Of a stretch of DNA of 64,000 nucleotides, positions 39,088 through 49,904 are shown piece after piece (position 1 is the first letter of the stretch; the number at the start of each line of letters is the position of its first letter). The translations under genes and the position numbers were made by a program. This DNA comes from Allacma fusca (lineage: Eukaryota > Arthropoda > Collembola > Symphypleona > Sminthuridae), in contig OX359248.1 in NCBI GenBank assembly GCA_947179485.1, positions 1,939,501 to 2,003,500 of the forward strand. The letters are read 5' to 3'. The notes under the pieces are model-generated. The model was not told the origin of the DNA. It made no database searches and worked only from the letters and a program-made list of their open reading frames with translations.

Positions 39088-39509
39088 GGGAGCGTTCACA
39101 AATGACGTCATCAAATTAGTGGGTGGGTGCTAACGGGAGATGGTGATGTTGATGACGCAGTGGTAGGGTGGATTTGACCGAATGATGATGTCATCAACCG
39201 ACGAATGTTACCAACGATTTTTTTGCTTAACCGTTAACAGTTTTGGTAGTTTGATTCAACCTGCTTCGACTTGCTTACTTGCCGAAAATGCCCAAAATGC
39301 CAGGCATTTTCAAATTAAGACATTTTCAGGGCATTTTTAGGTAGGCAGGCATAAAACCCAGTGCATTTTCAATTGTGCAACCCTGGTGATGATGACGTCA
39401 TTACATGGGGTGGGTGCGTCGTTTCATCACATGATGACGTCTGATGACAAGTGTGTGACTGGGTGCCTAAAATCCAGTATTTTGGATGACGTCATTTGTG
39501 AACGCTCCC
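39088..39509. mobile_element. Short TIR element, GGGAGCGTTCACAAATGACG ends
   Basis: 422 bp with inverted ends of 24 bp (GGGAGCGTTCACAAATGACG..., mirrored at 39486-39509). The flanks share ATA (39085-39087 and 39510-39512). The interior is rich in GATGATGACGTCAT-type repeats. It is a MITE without coding capacity; the superfamily is not assigned. Confidence 0.75.
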
Positions 39510-40283
39510 ATATGGGAGAGAGGGAAAGGACATGGAGCCAGCGCTGGCGGCGCGGAGAGCGAGAGCGGTCAGCCGTAGCCGTCAGCCAGCTCAGTAGCTG
39601 TATATATTAGTGATATAGCTTGCTATATGACTCAACTGACTGCACGCATTGCTTTATTAGCAGTCAGTTTTGCTGTTGACTTGAGTAAGTCTTGTGACGC
39701 CGGCGGAGGGAAATATAAAGTTTATGCCACGGCCAAATTATTGTATTAGTGATTTCGATTTCAATTTTAATTACTTATTTTAATACTTAAAAATTTGAAT
39801 TCCGATACGGATTCTAACATATTTGAATACTTCCGTAATTTGGATTCCGATTCAAATACGTTTCGGATATTCTTATAAAAAATGGGAATTTATTCAACGG
39901 AACAATTTAAACGCAAAAATATAAGCGATACATAACGCATTAAGCGTTTCTAAGCTAAATATATACTTTTCCTTTGCCAAACGTTCGTTACTTTGTCTTT
40001 GGATTTTATAATATTATGTGTGCGGCTTTTAAAAAATGCTTCCTATGAACATTTCTTCGCACGTGGCAGTATAAACCCCAATGAAATTGACACTTTATTG
40101 GAATCGGAATTCATAAACAAATATTCGAATACCGATTCGAATACTTTAGTTTTTATTCGAATCCGATTTTGGATACAAATACCTTAATGAATTTTTTTCC
40201 GATTCCAATATCGATTCGGATACCCGAATTTTTGAATATAATTCCGATTCTAATTCCGATTTGAATTCGAATTCCCGTCCCTG

Positions 40284-40925
40284 CTATATAGCCAAGCAAG
40301 TCGGTGGTATATACAGCAAGCCGAAAAGCACAGCGGCAATGATGTTCGCTGGGGATACCGTCTCTCAGGGCGGACGGCAAAAATCGGGACGGGATAGGGT
40401 CTTTGTGACGGATTATGTTCTAACAATTAAGAGAGGAGAGGGACAGACGGGATCGAGACGTTGACCGTAAAATACATTAATAATAGGGACGAATACTTCG
40501 GACGTTTCGATTTAATGCAGTCACCGGTCACCGCCTCTATTTACTATCTCGTTCATTTACATGTGCTGTATACCATGCGTATGTACCAATGCATATAACA
40601 ATGGTGGTTACCAGGAAAGGTTGTCACGTGAGATGGAGAGAGGGATAGGATAGGGATACGGACGGGACGGGGACGTTCATTAACGACGTTAGCGCTGACT
40701 GGCCGTGACTGAGACTAGATCGTCTGGTGTTCAGGACGGATTGGAGGACGTAAGGATTTGTGACTGAGTGTTACCAGGGATATGAACGTACCTAGTAGGG
40801 ATTTTCCCATCATTGCCAGCGGGCTGAAACGTTGTCGCAGATGTCTGAGAGCTTTTTCAGCTCGCTCAGCTCGCTATGCTTCTCGGCGTATACGGTATCA
40901 CGATAGAAGAACGGCAAGCATTACA
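40284..40925. other. Moderately GC-rich spacer, no gene seen
   Basis: Follows the right target-site copy of the hAT-like element. Contains GGGACGGGAT/GGACGGGACGGGGACG words that resemble the ends of the hAT-like elements nearby, so older element debris is likely. Confidence 0.35.
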
Positions 40926-41262
40926 CCTTCGACAAAAGACCTTAAATCCAAAAGAACTTTCCCAAAAGACCGCGAAAACTATAAAACCTTGGTTCCCAAA
41001 AGACCGTATCCAAAAGACCGTATCCAAAAGACCGTATCCAAAAGACCAGGGACATAAGAACTTTGCAGTAACACCTCCGACAGTAGACCTTTTCAAAATG
41101 ACCTTCGACAAAAGACCTTTTCAAATGACCTTCGACAAAAAACCTTTTCAAAATGACCTTTGACAAAATACCGCGAAAACTATAAAACCATGGTTCCCAA
41201 AAGACCGTATCCAAAATACCTGGGACATAAGAACTTTACAGTAACACCTACGACAGAAGACC
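40926..41262. repeat. Array of CAAAAGACC words
   Basis: Degenerate units of about 11-15 bp with the core AAAAGACCKT or AAATGACCTT, spaced by TATCC, CGAC or TTTC. There are two larger blocks: the CGCGAAAACTATAAAACC..CCAAAAGACCGTATCC segment at about 40.97-41.07 kb recurs at about 41.17-41.25 kb. No coding role is evident. Confidence 0.7.
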
Positions 41263-41429
41263 TCACTCCGGATTGCTTTTGAGAGTAACTTAATGTTTGA
41301 ATCTCTATGTGGGGATTTTGATAGGGGAAATATACACTGTACAGATATAAGTTCCGGAGCTGAGAATGTGTGGAGGAATGATACAGAGAGTGGTACTTAA
41401 ATAATATTTAGATTAATTTAATTCTGTAG

Positions 41430-41647
41430 GAAAGGGATATGGTTTCCATTTCCTGCGGAACACATGATCGGGTACACTATTTGCAGTATAGTTAAAGTCG
41501 GGGAAGAGGATATTTACTATGCTGAGGATTATAATCATCACTTAAAAGGATGTGAGCTGGACAAAATCCAAAAATCATCTTTACTTATTACGGATTCCTT
41601 CAACTTATGGTCAAGCTAGGAGAAGGACGCGGGATGAGCAGCTTATG
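41430..41647 (+). pseudogene. CPSF2 (CPSF-100)-like exon fragment
   Basis: After an acceptor (TTAATTCTGTAG) the plus strand reads [20 protein letters not shown], then YYAEDYNHH, then [19 protein letters not shown]. This matches the metallo-beta-lactamase/beta-CASP region of the 100-kDa cleavage and polyadenylation factor subunit. The frame then breaks. The expected RRxxRDEQLM end is present only in another frame, and the first frame stops at 41617-41619. A few residues are missing after YNHH. Only one exon is present, with no other part of the gene nearby. It is a dead fragment, part of which is repeated in reverse at 49.7 kb. Confidence 0.8.
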
Positions 41648-43394
41648 AGTGGGAGAAACGTTGAAATTACTATTTTTTTTAGTTTAATTTTCTTTAAGAA
41701 TGGAAATTCATTTTCTGCTATTCTAATTGTTTTTATTTGCAAAGCGATGAAATTCTGCAGTAAAGCACTCTTTCTTCTATACATGAAACGAAGCATCGTT
41801 AAAATCAAAAGAATGGTTCCCGGGTATAGGGTTTTATGCAACCTATAATGCAATATTTGTAGTATTGTGATCAATTCAGTGTATCATTTTAAATGAATGA
41901 GTTCATGCGATAGAGACTTGCAGTTGGAAGGCAATCTTACATGATCAAAAAATATTGTTAATTAATGCAATTTATCTTTATTTTTCATATATTTGGTCTC
42001 GTAAGAGTTTACAAGCAAAAAGTCCGTCATTCCAGAATGACACTCTGCTCACGTCCAGGATTAATCATGTGTCTATACTTGGATCAAGAACAAACTGAAG
42101 TAATTAAGATCACTTAAAAAAACCTAAAGAAGTTTCTTGGAGATAGATTAAAAAATGTAATTAATTTATTGAATGTACAAATTTAATTCATCAATGCTGT
42201 ATGACCTGAATGTGTAATTTTGTGACATTTACTGTGACATGATTAAAGTCAGTAACACTTTAAATTGTCTACTTTCCCCTCCCCCAATAATTCTTGTATT
42301 CCCCTTGCATCAATAAATCTAGATATTATGCGATTTTGTTCTACCACAACTTCTTGCTGTATTTTCACCGTAATTATAAATGCAATATAATGAAATGTTT
42401 CATGTAAATGTTCCAATCCTTCTTTTAATTGTCCTTAACTCTTTATTTTGTGCCAGATTACAAAAATACAAATGAACGTCAATTTTGCAGCCCAATGTAG
42501 CTGCAGCCCAATAAAAAATGCCCAGGGTTGAGCAATGAAAGATGTTCAGCTTCAATTTTGACAGGGCTTACCATTTAAGAATATTCTAGTGACTTCAGGC
42601 AGTTCATACAACCCAAAGTATTAAAATATATGTATATAAAAATAAAGTTCAAAACAAAATTGAACCAAAATTTCTTCGCCCAATGTTTCAAAAAATATCC
42701 TGGAAGCCTGCTCGAATGAAGTGTACATTGGAGAAGTAAATGAGGTCATTAAATAGTATTTCAAAATTTGACTGCTACAAAGAAACTGAAGGTACACTTG
42801 CTGAAAATTCTTTGTGACCATGAAGAACACTAGAAAAGCTAGCTGATGTAATTGTGAAATTCGACAAAAACGAAGAAGTAACCTTTTACCCTGGTCTATC
42901 AAATGTCATACAAAATGATAACCATCACATTTGGGTACTTGATTAGACAAATCTGTTGGGCAAAATACTACTAGAATAATAGTATTATTCTGGAGCATAA
43001 ATTTATTTATGAACACTATTTTTTATCAAAAGTGTAAAACTTGAATTGTCATTTCAGGAAAGCATTTAAGATCCATCGGATTTGCTATAGCATTGCATCA
43101 TACAATTACATTGAATCCAAAAAGCGGAAATACGATTAGGGTTTAAACTCGTACACAAAACTTATCTGCGTTAATATAATCAAATGATATAGCCTCTGTG
43201 CGACCAAATATCTTGAACTAAAGCAAATTTAATACTGCAATTAAGCAGCCCAGCAGCCAAATATGGCATATAAAATGTAAACAAGTAGTGTAAAAATTAA
43301 ACTCTAGTATTCCTACTAGTATTTACTCTCCAAGTGAGACTAAAATTGCAATTTATAATGAATTATTAAAAACAACAATTAAATCTGTATTGGC
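41648..43394. other. No gene seen
   Basis: AT-rich DNA without supported exons. The first 60 bp continue the segment shared with 49.68-49.84 kb. Confidence 0.4.
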
Positions 43395-44219
43395 TTAATC
43401 TTCGATCCAACTCGAACCAAATTCTGGGCATTCTTCCGACCAAGATGGTGGTGGCGTTGGTGAACGCCGTGGGTCGCCACTGGTCACAGAACTATTTGAC
43501 TCCTTGTGTGATCTGCGGGACTGCTGAAATTGTAATCATATTATGTGTAAAACTAATGCGGGAATTCAAGTGAATGGATTATGAAAATGGCTACCTTTTG
43601 CAAATTGAAGCAAAACTTGGCAATTCCGGCCCATTCACAACGCTGTTTCCATGCTTCCATTTCAATTCGATGAGAAATTTTGTCAGTTTCAACATAATCC
43701 CCCTGATCAAAATGTAAAGCCGCTAAGCGACTTTCTTCCTTCTCCTGTGCTCTACACTTGCTCTTAAGCTTAGAATACGTCATACAATTTATTTTTAGTT
43801 AATACGTGAAGTTTGCATAGTATTTTAATGTTAAATTAAAATGCGAAAAGTACAAATCTTACAGCTGTAACCCATCCTAGAAACCTGTAAGCCACAATTA
43901 TTGGCATATCCCAAAAATTAAGACTGAATCGATAAGCTCTCTGGACTCTAACTTTGCCAGCCTTATTCCAGCGGTCAATGGATTTTAAGTATGAACAAAA
44001 TTCTTCTCTTCCCCAATCCCAGCTATCATTTGGATATTCTCCGACACGACGAGATATGATAAACCATATGTCATCCTCCGAAAACTGCCGAATTACATGC
44101 TCTACAAGAGTCTCACCGGGATTATGTGATAAGACAGCTTGACATAGCTTATCGTAACGTGGAGCATTTAAAATTCTCCGTTTCGCAACCAGAATGTTTC
44201 GTGGCTTCTCAGCTTCCAT
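43395..44219 (-). CDS. Unrecognised 219-aa protein, three exons
   Basis: Minus-strand exons 44219-43863, 43768-43595 and 43523-43395, all phase 0 with GT-AG signals, total 660 nt. I do not recognise the family. Residues 1-119 form a compact, Trp/Arg-rich region (REEFCSYLKSIDRW, AYRFSLNFWDMPIIVAYRFLG) that looks like a folded helical domain. Exon 2 is a charged helix (KSKCRAQEKEESRLAALHFD). The last exon is Ser/Pro-rich and disordered, ending acidic. There is no signal peptide or membrane segment. Consistent phase and clean splice sites argue for a real gene in the middle of transposon-rich DNA. Coding sequence with bidirectional transposon neighbours could also be a transposon-encoded accessory protein. 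Confidence 0.68.
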
Positions 44220-44472
44220 TTTTATATTTGTGAATCTACATTTATTTTTAGAATTAGTTTCAAATGTTTTTTAAACTTCAAATGCAGTCATAACTAATGC
44301 TAACTCTGGAAACATTTTATTTTGGTTCAAAAATGTGTTCAATTGAATCCACCATAATCTCTCAAGGGTTAAAATTTCTTACCCGGTATATATATGAATT
44401 TTATATTGTGATTATACCTGGTGCAGTATATATTATTTTTTTGTGCACTGTACCACGAAAAATACTTACAAG

Positions 44473-45453
44473 CAGGGATGGAAAACCGAAAAATATGGTT
44501 TTGGTTAATACCTTAACGTTTCTCTCAGAAGTATTTGCGTTAACGTTATGGTTTACGTTATCTGAAGTTACGGTTATTGGTAAAAACTGTTACGGCTTCC
44601 ATACTATTCTGTTAAACGGTTAAAAACAGTTTTCCAAAGTTACGGTTACAGCTTCCACGACATACAGTTAAACGGTTAAAACGGTTATAAAAATAATGTT
44701 TTCTAACTTTAATCAATGAAACATAAATGTATTGCCTATTTATTGAAAAAAAATAATAAGAACTGCATACAAATGCATAAATGCCTCACAGAATCCATTT
44801 ACTCGAAGAAATGGAATGACGTCCAGAAGTTCATCTGTCGATCTCATTCTTCTGTCTGACATTTAAGCTCGACACATTTAACAATTAAAATTGTAATAAA
44901 CGTGTGGTGCAAAAGTTACCCGTGTTATTGAATCGCAGCATTCCACTAAATACCGGGTTTTATTTGTCTTCTCGAAGATTGTATTTTTAAATAGTCAGTC
45001 ACTGCGTTCGTCTTTTTTCACCCCATTGATTTGTTTCACCAAATGAACACTAACAATGATGGCCGTTACTTACTTAATGTGTAAATAATTACCTAATGTA
45101 AATTGATAAGGAATGACTCTGTAGTTTCTATGCATTCCTATATATGTCATAAGGTAAGCACGTGTTAAAAGAATTAGTTCAAGTGAAACGAAATTGAAGA
45201 GTATCACGTGTCTCATTTGAGATCAGCCTAAAGCTTTATTGGAGCTTGCAAGATGACAATGCATGGGATTTGTAAAAACGGAAAATAACGTTTATATTTT
45301 CGGTTATGGTTTACGTTTTTGGTTTTGCAAATTCAACCTTTGGGTTAGTTTTAGTTTAACATTATTACATATTTTCCGTTTCGTTTTCGTTACTGTAAAC
45401 GGTTTTATCTTTTTTTCCGATAATAACGTTATGAATAACGTTAACCATCCCTG
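44473..45453. mobile_element. hAT-like element of GGTTAACGTTA words
   Basis: 981 bp. It starts CAGGGATGG, ends CCATCCCTG, and has a perfect 8-bp duplication CTTACAAG (44465-44472 and 45454-45461). Subterminal regions are dense in TAACGTTA, AACGGTTA and ACGGTTTT words that are mutually complementary. No transposase is encoded. Confidence 0.92.
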
Positions 45454-45602
45454 CTTACAAGTAACCCTCGACTCGGGATCGGAATGAAATTTTGTGGGAG
45501 CTTAGGTACCTGACCCAATGTCCCAGCTAGAGAAAACGTTTGAGCTTTCTCGTCCTGGTTTGCGCAAAAGGTTTTAAATTGTAATTCGTTAGGAAAGGGT
45601 CT

Positions 45603-46660
45603 GCCCTGTCCAACTTAAATTTTTAAATGTTAAATCCCACAAGGAAACTTCATTTTCCAATTTCACGAAAAAAATACGTAATATCTCATTAATATCCGTT
45701 ATAACACAATATTCGCATGTTTGCAAACTTGGTTTGGGCCATCTCACCCTCGTTTCCGGTGGAAACCGGATTTCAGTTAGACATTTTTAGAAACACATAA
45801 GGCAAACAAAGCACTTCGGAGGCTACCTAATAATATATTATGTGTACGTACATAAGTGTTTGCACCTAAGATGCTTTTGTTTCGTTCATTATTGCTCTAA
45901 TTCCTCCCATATCAAATGCTAGTTTTTCACTTTTTAGAACCGTAAAAGCATCTTCATTTTTTATTCAATGGTTTCCAAAATTGTCTTGATTTTATGAGTC
46001 CATAATATATACTAGTAATACATTATTAAAATGTTCATGAAGTTGAAATAATTTAATTAGTTAATATTGGAAAGACTTAAAGTTGCGTTTCGAATATTGA
46101 AGGTTATGATTAGGCTTGGGAATTTGCGAAAAATGCGAAATTTTAAAAACGAGTAGTTACGATACTGGCATGGGGGTGAAACATAACCCCAGATATTGGT
46201 AGAATCCAAAAATGAAAAACAAAATTGCGAAAAATGCGAAATTTGCGAAATGGGAAGTTTAAGTGCGAAATATTAAATCGCATTACAAAATCCTGAATCT
46301 TGTAAAATATTTTACATAGACATAGATTTTTAAACAATTAATTTTGAAGGGTCCAAGCCCTTGGTCGCACATCATAAGATTTTGTAAAGCCAAATGTAAA
46401 TACGAAGTTTTCTTATTGGATATAACATTCGTAATTTTAAATCAGACCGACGGGACCCTTATGTGCTTCTAAAAATGTGTAACGTAAATCCGGTTTCCAC
46501 CGGAAACGAGGGCGAGATGGCCCAAACCAAGTTTTCAAACATGCGAATATTGTGTTAAAAGGGATATTAATGAGCTTTTACGCATTTTATTTTTTTCGTG
46601 AAATTTTAAAATAAAGTTTTCTTATGGGATTTAACATTTGAAAATTTAAGTTGGACAGGG
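45603..46660. mobile_element. Foldback element with about 200-bp inverted repeats
   Basis: 45603-45804 and 46456-46660 are inverted copies (for example TGGTTTGGGCCATCTCACC and GGTTTCCACCGGAAACGAGG on both sides). A shorter partial copy of the arm tip occurs at about 46.40-46.43 kb. The centre holds a GCGAAA-word repeat (46108-46335) that also occurs in both arms of the 50.8-64 kb element. No coding sequence is evident. Confidence 0.75.
46108..46335. repeat. GCGAAA-word repeat, copy 1
   Basis: About 225 bp starting AGGCTTGGGAATTTGCG with GCGAAAAATGCGAAATTTGCG in the middle and a CTTGTAAAATATTTTACATA end. Near-identical in plan to 52525-52742 (same strand) and its mirror copy at 62067-62290. 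Confidence 0.8.
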
Positions 46661-46848
46661 TGAACGAGTAATTGGAAACGGCCTCCCTTCCGATGGAATA
46701 ACGAAGGTGATTTCAAATGGATACATATGACCGTGGTACAATACATTTGGAATACATTTGCTACATCAGGAAAAATAATGATAAGGGACAGGTGAGGAGG
46801 ATTCTTTTTGTTTGGGGCTGGGGTTTGGGGGAAAGAAGAACCACCAGG

Positions 46849-47280
46849 CAATGTTAGGGAAATCCCTCTTCTTACACTCCCAATCCACATTCACTCCCGA
46901 CACTCCATAACACACTCCGTCCCAATCACTCTATGTACCATAGAGAAAACTCCCAATCTCTCTGATGCACGTACATACCCCTGATAGTCAATCCCACACA
47001 CTCCCGCGCGGCCCGCGCTTACATGCATACATACCGCGCCAATTTTAAAAAGCATTATAAAATTGATAAAATTAATGCAATTAATTAAATTAATTTCAAT
47101 TAAGGTGGCGTCATTTCTGATCATCAATCCCGCTCAGTTTTCTACATACTTTTTGTCAATCACACTCCTTCTCAATCCCTCTGTACATTCAAATAGTCAA
47201 TTCCAATCCCGACCCCAATCCATCCGGACTGATGTTTTTGTCAGTCCGTCCTGTGAGCTGCTCGGGATTTCCCTAACATT
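46849..47280. mobile_element. MITE with 9-bp target duplication (Mutator-like?)
   Basis: Inverted ends AATGTTAGGGAAATCCC (from 46850) and GGGATTTCCCTAACATT (to 47280). Flanks carry ACCACCAGG at 46840-46848 and 47281-47289. A 9-bp duplication suits the Mutator superfamily; the assignment is tentative. The interior is rich in CAATCCC/CACTCC words. Confidence 0.75.
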
Positions 47281-47285
47281 ACCAC

Positions 47286-47348
47286 CAGGTATATACGTGG
47301 TATCAATTTAAACCAGTGTAACCTCAATTGATACCACGTATGTACCTG
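47286..47348. repeat. Short near-perfect hairpin
   Basis: Arms of 23 nt (47286-47308 and 47326-47348) pair with one mismatch around a 17-nt loop. It could be a pre-miRNA-like hairpin or a small palindrome; the MITE at 46849-47280 inserted at its edge. Confidence 0.6.
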
Positions 47349-47610
47349 CTGCTTCTTCTTTCCCCCAATTAAAAGCTTATCTTTCTCACGTGCCCTTTAC
47401 CATTATCTTTTCCTCGTATAGCAAAGGTCTTTTACGAATGTATTGTACCACTGTATTATAGCTTACATTACTTGCACCACGTATTTTTCCTGGTGCAATG
47501 CCCTAAAAACTAGTACATACAGCATCAGGTACAGTCCCACCATAACATAATACTTCAAGTATTACTAATTTAAGATTTCTTTGAGATGATGCTAGTTGCT
47601 ATACAAATGA

Positions 47611-48122
47611 TCGGGTACTTGAGAATTTGGTCGGTTTCAGAGTTTGTTACCTTAGACATGGTCCCTGTGATCATTTTGATGTCATCTGTGGGTCCATAGT
47701 CCGGGTAGTTTGGGAGGTAGCACCGGGTAAAGTTAAAATCCGAAAAATGAAAAATCGGGTACTTGAGAATTTGGTCGGTTTCAGAGTTTGTTACCTTAGA
47801 CATGGTCCCTGTGATCATTTTGATGTCATCTGTGGGTCCATGGTCCGGGTAGTTTGGGAGGTAGCACCGGGTAAAGTTAAAATCCGAAAAATGAAAAATC
47901 GGGTACTTGAGAATTTGGTCGGTTTCAGAGTTTGTTACCTTAGACATGGTCCCTGTGATCATTTTGATGTCATCTGTGGGTCCATAGTCCGGGTAGTTTG
48001 GGAGGTAGCACCGGGTAAAGTTAAAATCCGAAAAATGAAAAATCGGGTACTTGAGAATTTGGTCGGTTTCAGAGTTTGTTACCTTAGACATGGTCCCTGT
48101 GATCATTTTGATGTCATCTGTG
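47611..48122. repeat. 144-bp tandem repeat, about 3.6 copies
   Basis: Units start at 47611, 47755, 47899 and 48043 (the last is partial, ending about 48122), so the period is 144 bp exactly. Copies are almost identical; the second differs from the first and third by an A-to-G in CATAGTCC. The unit is 48 codons long, and one frame stays open through all copies on each strand. No start context, splice site or known domain is attached, so coding is not supported. Confidence 0.92.
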
Positions 48123-48736
48123 ACACCAGTGTTTTCAATACATTTCATTAAACAAATTTTAATCATTGGTCTCTTGCTTTTAACTAAACTATGGCTCCCA
48201 TGTGTCGTTTTTTTTGTCAAAGTATTGTGTTAATGTTAATGTTATGTTTTACATTATACAATTTAGGTGAGTTCCCACTTTCTGTTGCATTATTTATAAT
48301 GAAAAAGGATAAATTGCATTTAGTTGAGCCAAGTTAAAAATAACTTAACTTATTAAATAACTGATAACTGACTGATGGCGGACTCATTAAACCAAATACT
48401 GTAGAACCCTGGCGGGCTGCATTTGTATTGGGCTGCAAAATTGATTCCCTTAAAATACAATAAATTCTCGTGTTGACTAAATCTAATTATTCGAATTCCA
48501 TTTCACAATCTTTTATAGCCGTATTGTTTCAATAATAATAATTATTATTATAATTATTGCAAAATAAATGAAAAAGAAATAATAAATTTATAAGAATGAT
48601 ATTGTTTTTTAATTGTTTATATCCTCAATTTAATCTCTATTAACGGTACATTAAAATTGACAATATATGACAGAGCAGTAAAAAATGTTATATTTATGTC
48701 AAACTACAATATTTGCATTCTAAACAAGTCCACAAG
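48123..48736. other. No gene seen
   Basis: AT-rich DNA with an AATAATAATAATTATTATTATAATTATT-type simple repeat around 48.53-48.56 kb. Confidence 0.4.
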
Positions 48737-49552
48737 TAAGGTTCTCAACGGATAGGATAATTCCCTTGTCCTATCCGTATCCTATCCGATCCGAATTTTT
48801 ACGGATAAAACTGAAGCTTATCCGATCCTATCCGCTTCCATCGGATTAAAAATTATCTTATCCGAAGCTTATCCGTAAATTTTCGGATGACGTTCGTATC
48901 CGAAGCCGTCGGACACGAAAAAGGAGCTATCCGATCCTATCCGCGGATATCCGATCCTACCCGCGGATATCCGATCCTATCTGCGGATACACGAATTAAT
49001 TGTAGAAGGTGAAGTTGATCCTGGAGTTTTGATTTTAGCTTTAAATACAATATTCTGTTTGCGTATAACGTATTGTAATGATAGAAGAAACCGTGCATAT
49101 GTTTGCTTGGAAAAACTTTTTAATATAAATAATTTAAGAATTGAGAGTTTTCTGTTTCGCATATCAGATATTCTCAAAAATTAATTTAACTTACAGAAAA
49201 CCTTTAACAATTTGAAGAATATAAGAACAGGTAACTAGAATAAGCAGCTGTGTCCTGTCGGTGATTGCAGAAGATAGTAATTACTCGTGGTCGTTATAGT
49301 GGTCGTCATGTTTTCAAAAATTCGTTTATCCGCGGATATCCTCGGATATCCGTCGGATTATCCGTAAAACAAAAAGTCGCCGTCCGATCCGTTCGGATAT
49401 TTCAGTTAGTAGTATCCGATCCTATCCGGGATTTTTCTCGGATGGGAATGACAAAACCGATCCGTTCGGATAAATATCGGATCGGATAATCTTCAGTTTT
49501 ATCGTATCCGATCCGTATCCGTTCGGATATATCCGATCCGTTGAGAACCTTA
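48737..49552. mobile_element. hAT-like element of CGGATATCCGATCC words
   Basis: 816 bp. It starts TAAGGTTCTCAACGGAT and ends ATCCGTTGAGAACCTTA, with a perfect 8-bp duplication TCCACAAG (48729-48736 and 49553-49560). About 250 bp at each side consist of CGGATATCCGATCC-type mutually complementary words. No transposase. Confidence 0.92.
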
Positions 49553-49676
49553 TCCACAAGGGGCCAAGTAACGTTTCGAGTCGACTCCGTTCTTCAAGGT
49601 TTGCAAGATATTCGCTGCAAAAATTCAAAAGTCAATCTTAATAGGAAGAATACCGACATGCTCTGTAAATTCTCTA

Positions 49677-49865
49677 ATTTCCATTCTTAAAGAAAATTAA
49701 ACTAACAAAATAGTAATTTCATCGAAATTTCTCCCACTCATAAGCTGCTCATCCCGCGTCCTTGTCCTAGCTTGACCATAAGTTGAAGGAATCCGTAATA
49801 AGTAAAGATGATTTTTGGATTTTGTCCAGCTCACATATTCATAAGCTGCTCATCCCGCGTCCTCA
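49677..49865 (-). pseudogene. Second CPSF2-like fragment
   Basis: 49677-49836 is an inverted copy of 41550-41708, including the GCELDK...ITDSFN coding piece, the same frame break and the same intron-like tail. Just beyond it (to about 49865) the exon end GAGGACGCGGGATGAGCAGC occurs a second time, so this copy is a partial tandem duplicate. Confidence 0.8.
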
Positions 49866-49904
49866 TCTTAGCTGGATGGTATTCAGTAGGCTGACATTAC
49901 TCAT

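Larger units (their letters stand above)
36753..40283. mobile_element. hAT-like element, 3.5 kb, with nested insertions
   Basis: The ends are perfect inverted copies: CAGGGACGGGA at 36753 and TCCCGTCCCTG ending at 40283. The flanks are an 8-bp duplication CTATATAG (36745-36752 and 40284-40291), the hAT hallmark. Subterminal DNA on both sides is made of GATTCGAATCCG-type self-complementary words. No transposase frame is present. Inside lie a Helitron helicase fragment, a second hAT element, a two-fold direct repeat (38.47-38.60 and 38.81-38.94 kb) and a short inverted-repeat element (39.09-39.51 kb), so much of its length is later insertion or capture. Confidence 0.88.

Noticed and set aside
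41552..41848. 98-aa plus-strand frame as a gene
   Set aside because: It is the shifted frame of the broken CPSF2-like exon running into intron-like DNA.
47570..48220. 216-aa and 174-aa frames over the 144-bp repeat as genes
   Set aside because: The openness follows from a stop-free 144-bp unit; no start context, splice pattern or domain supports coding.
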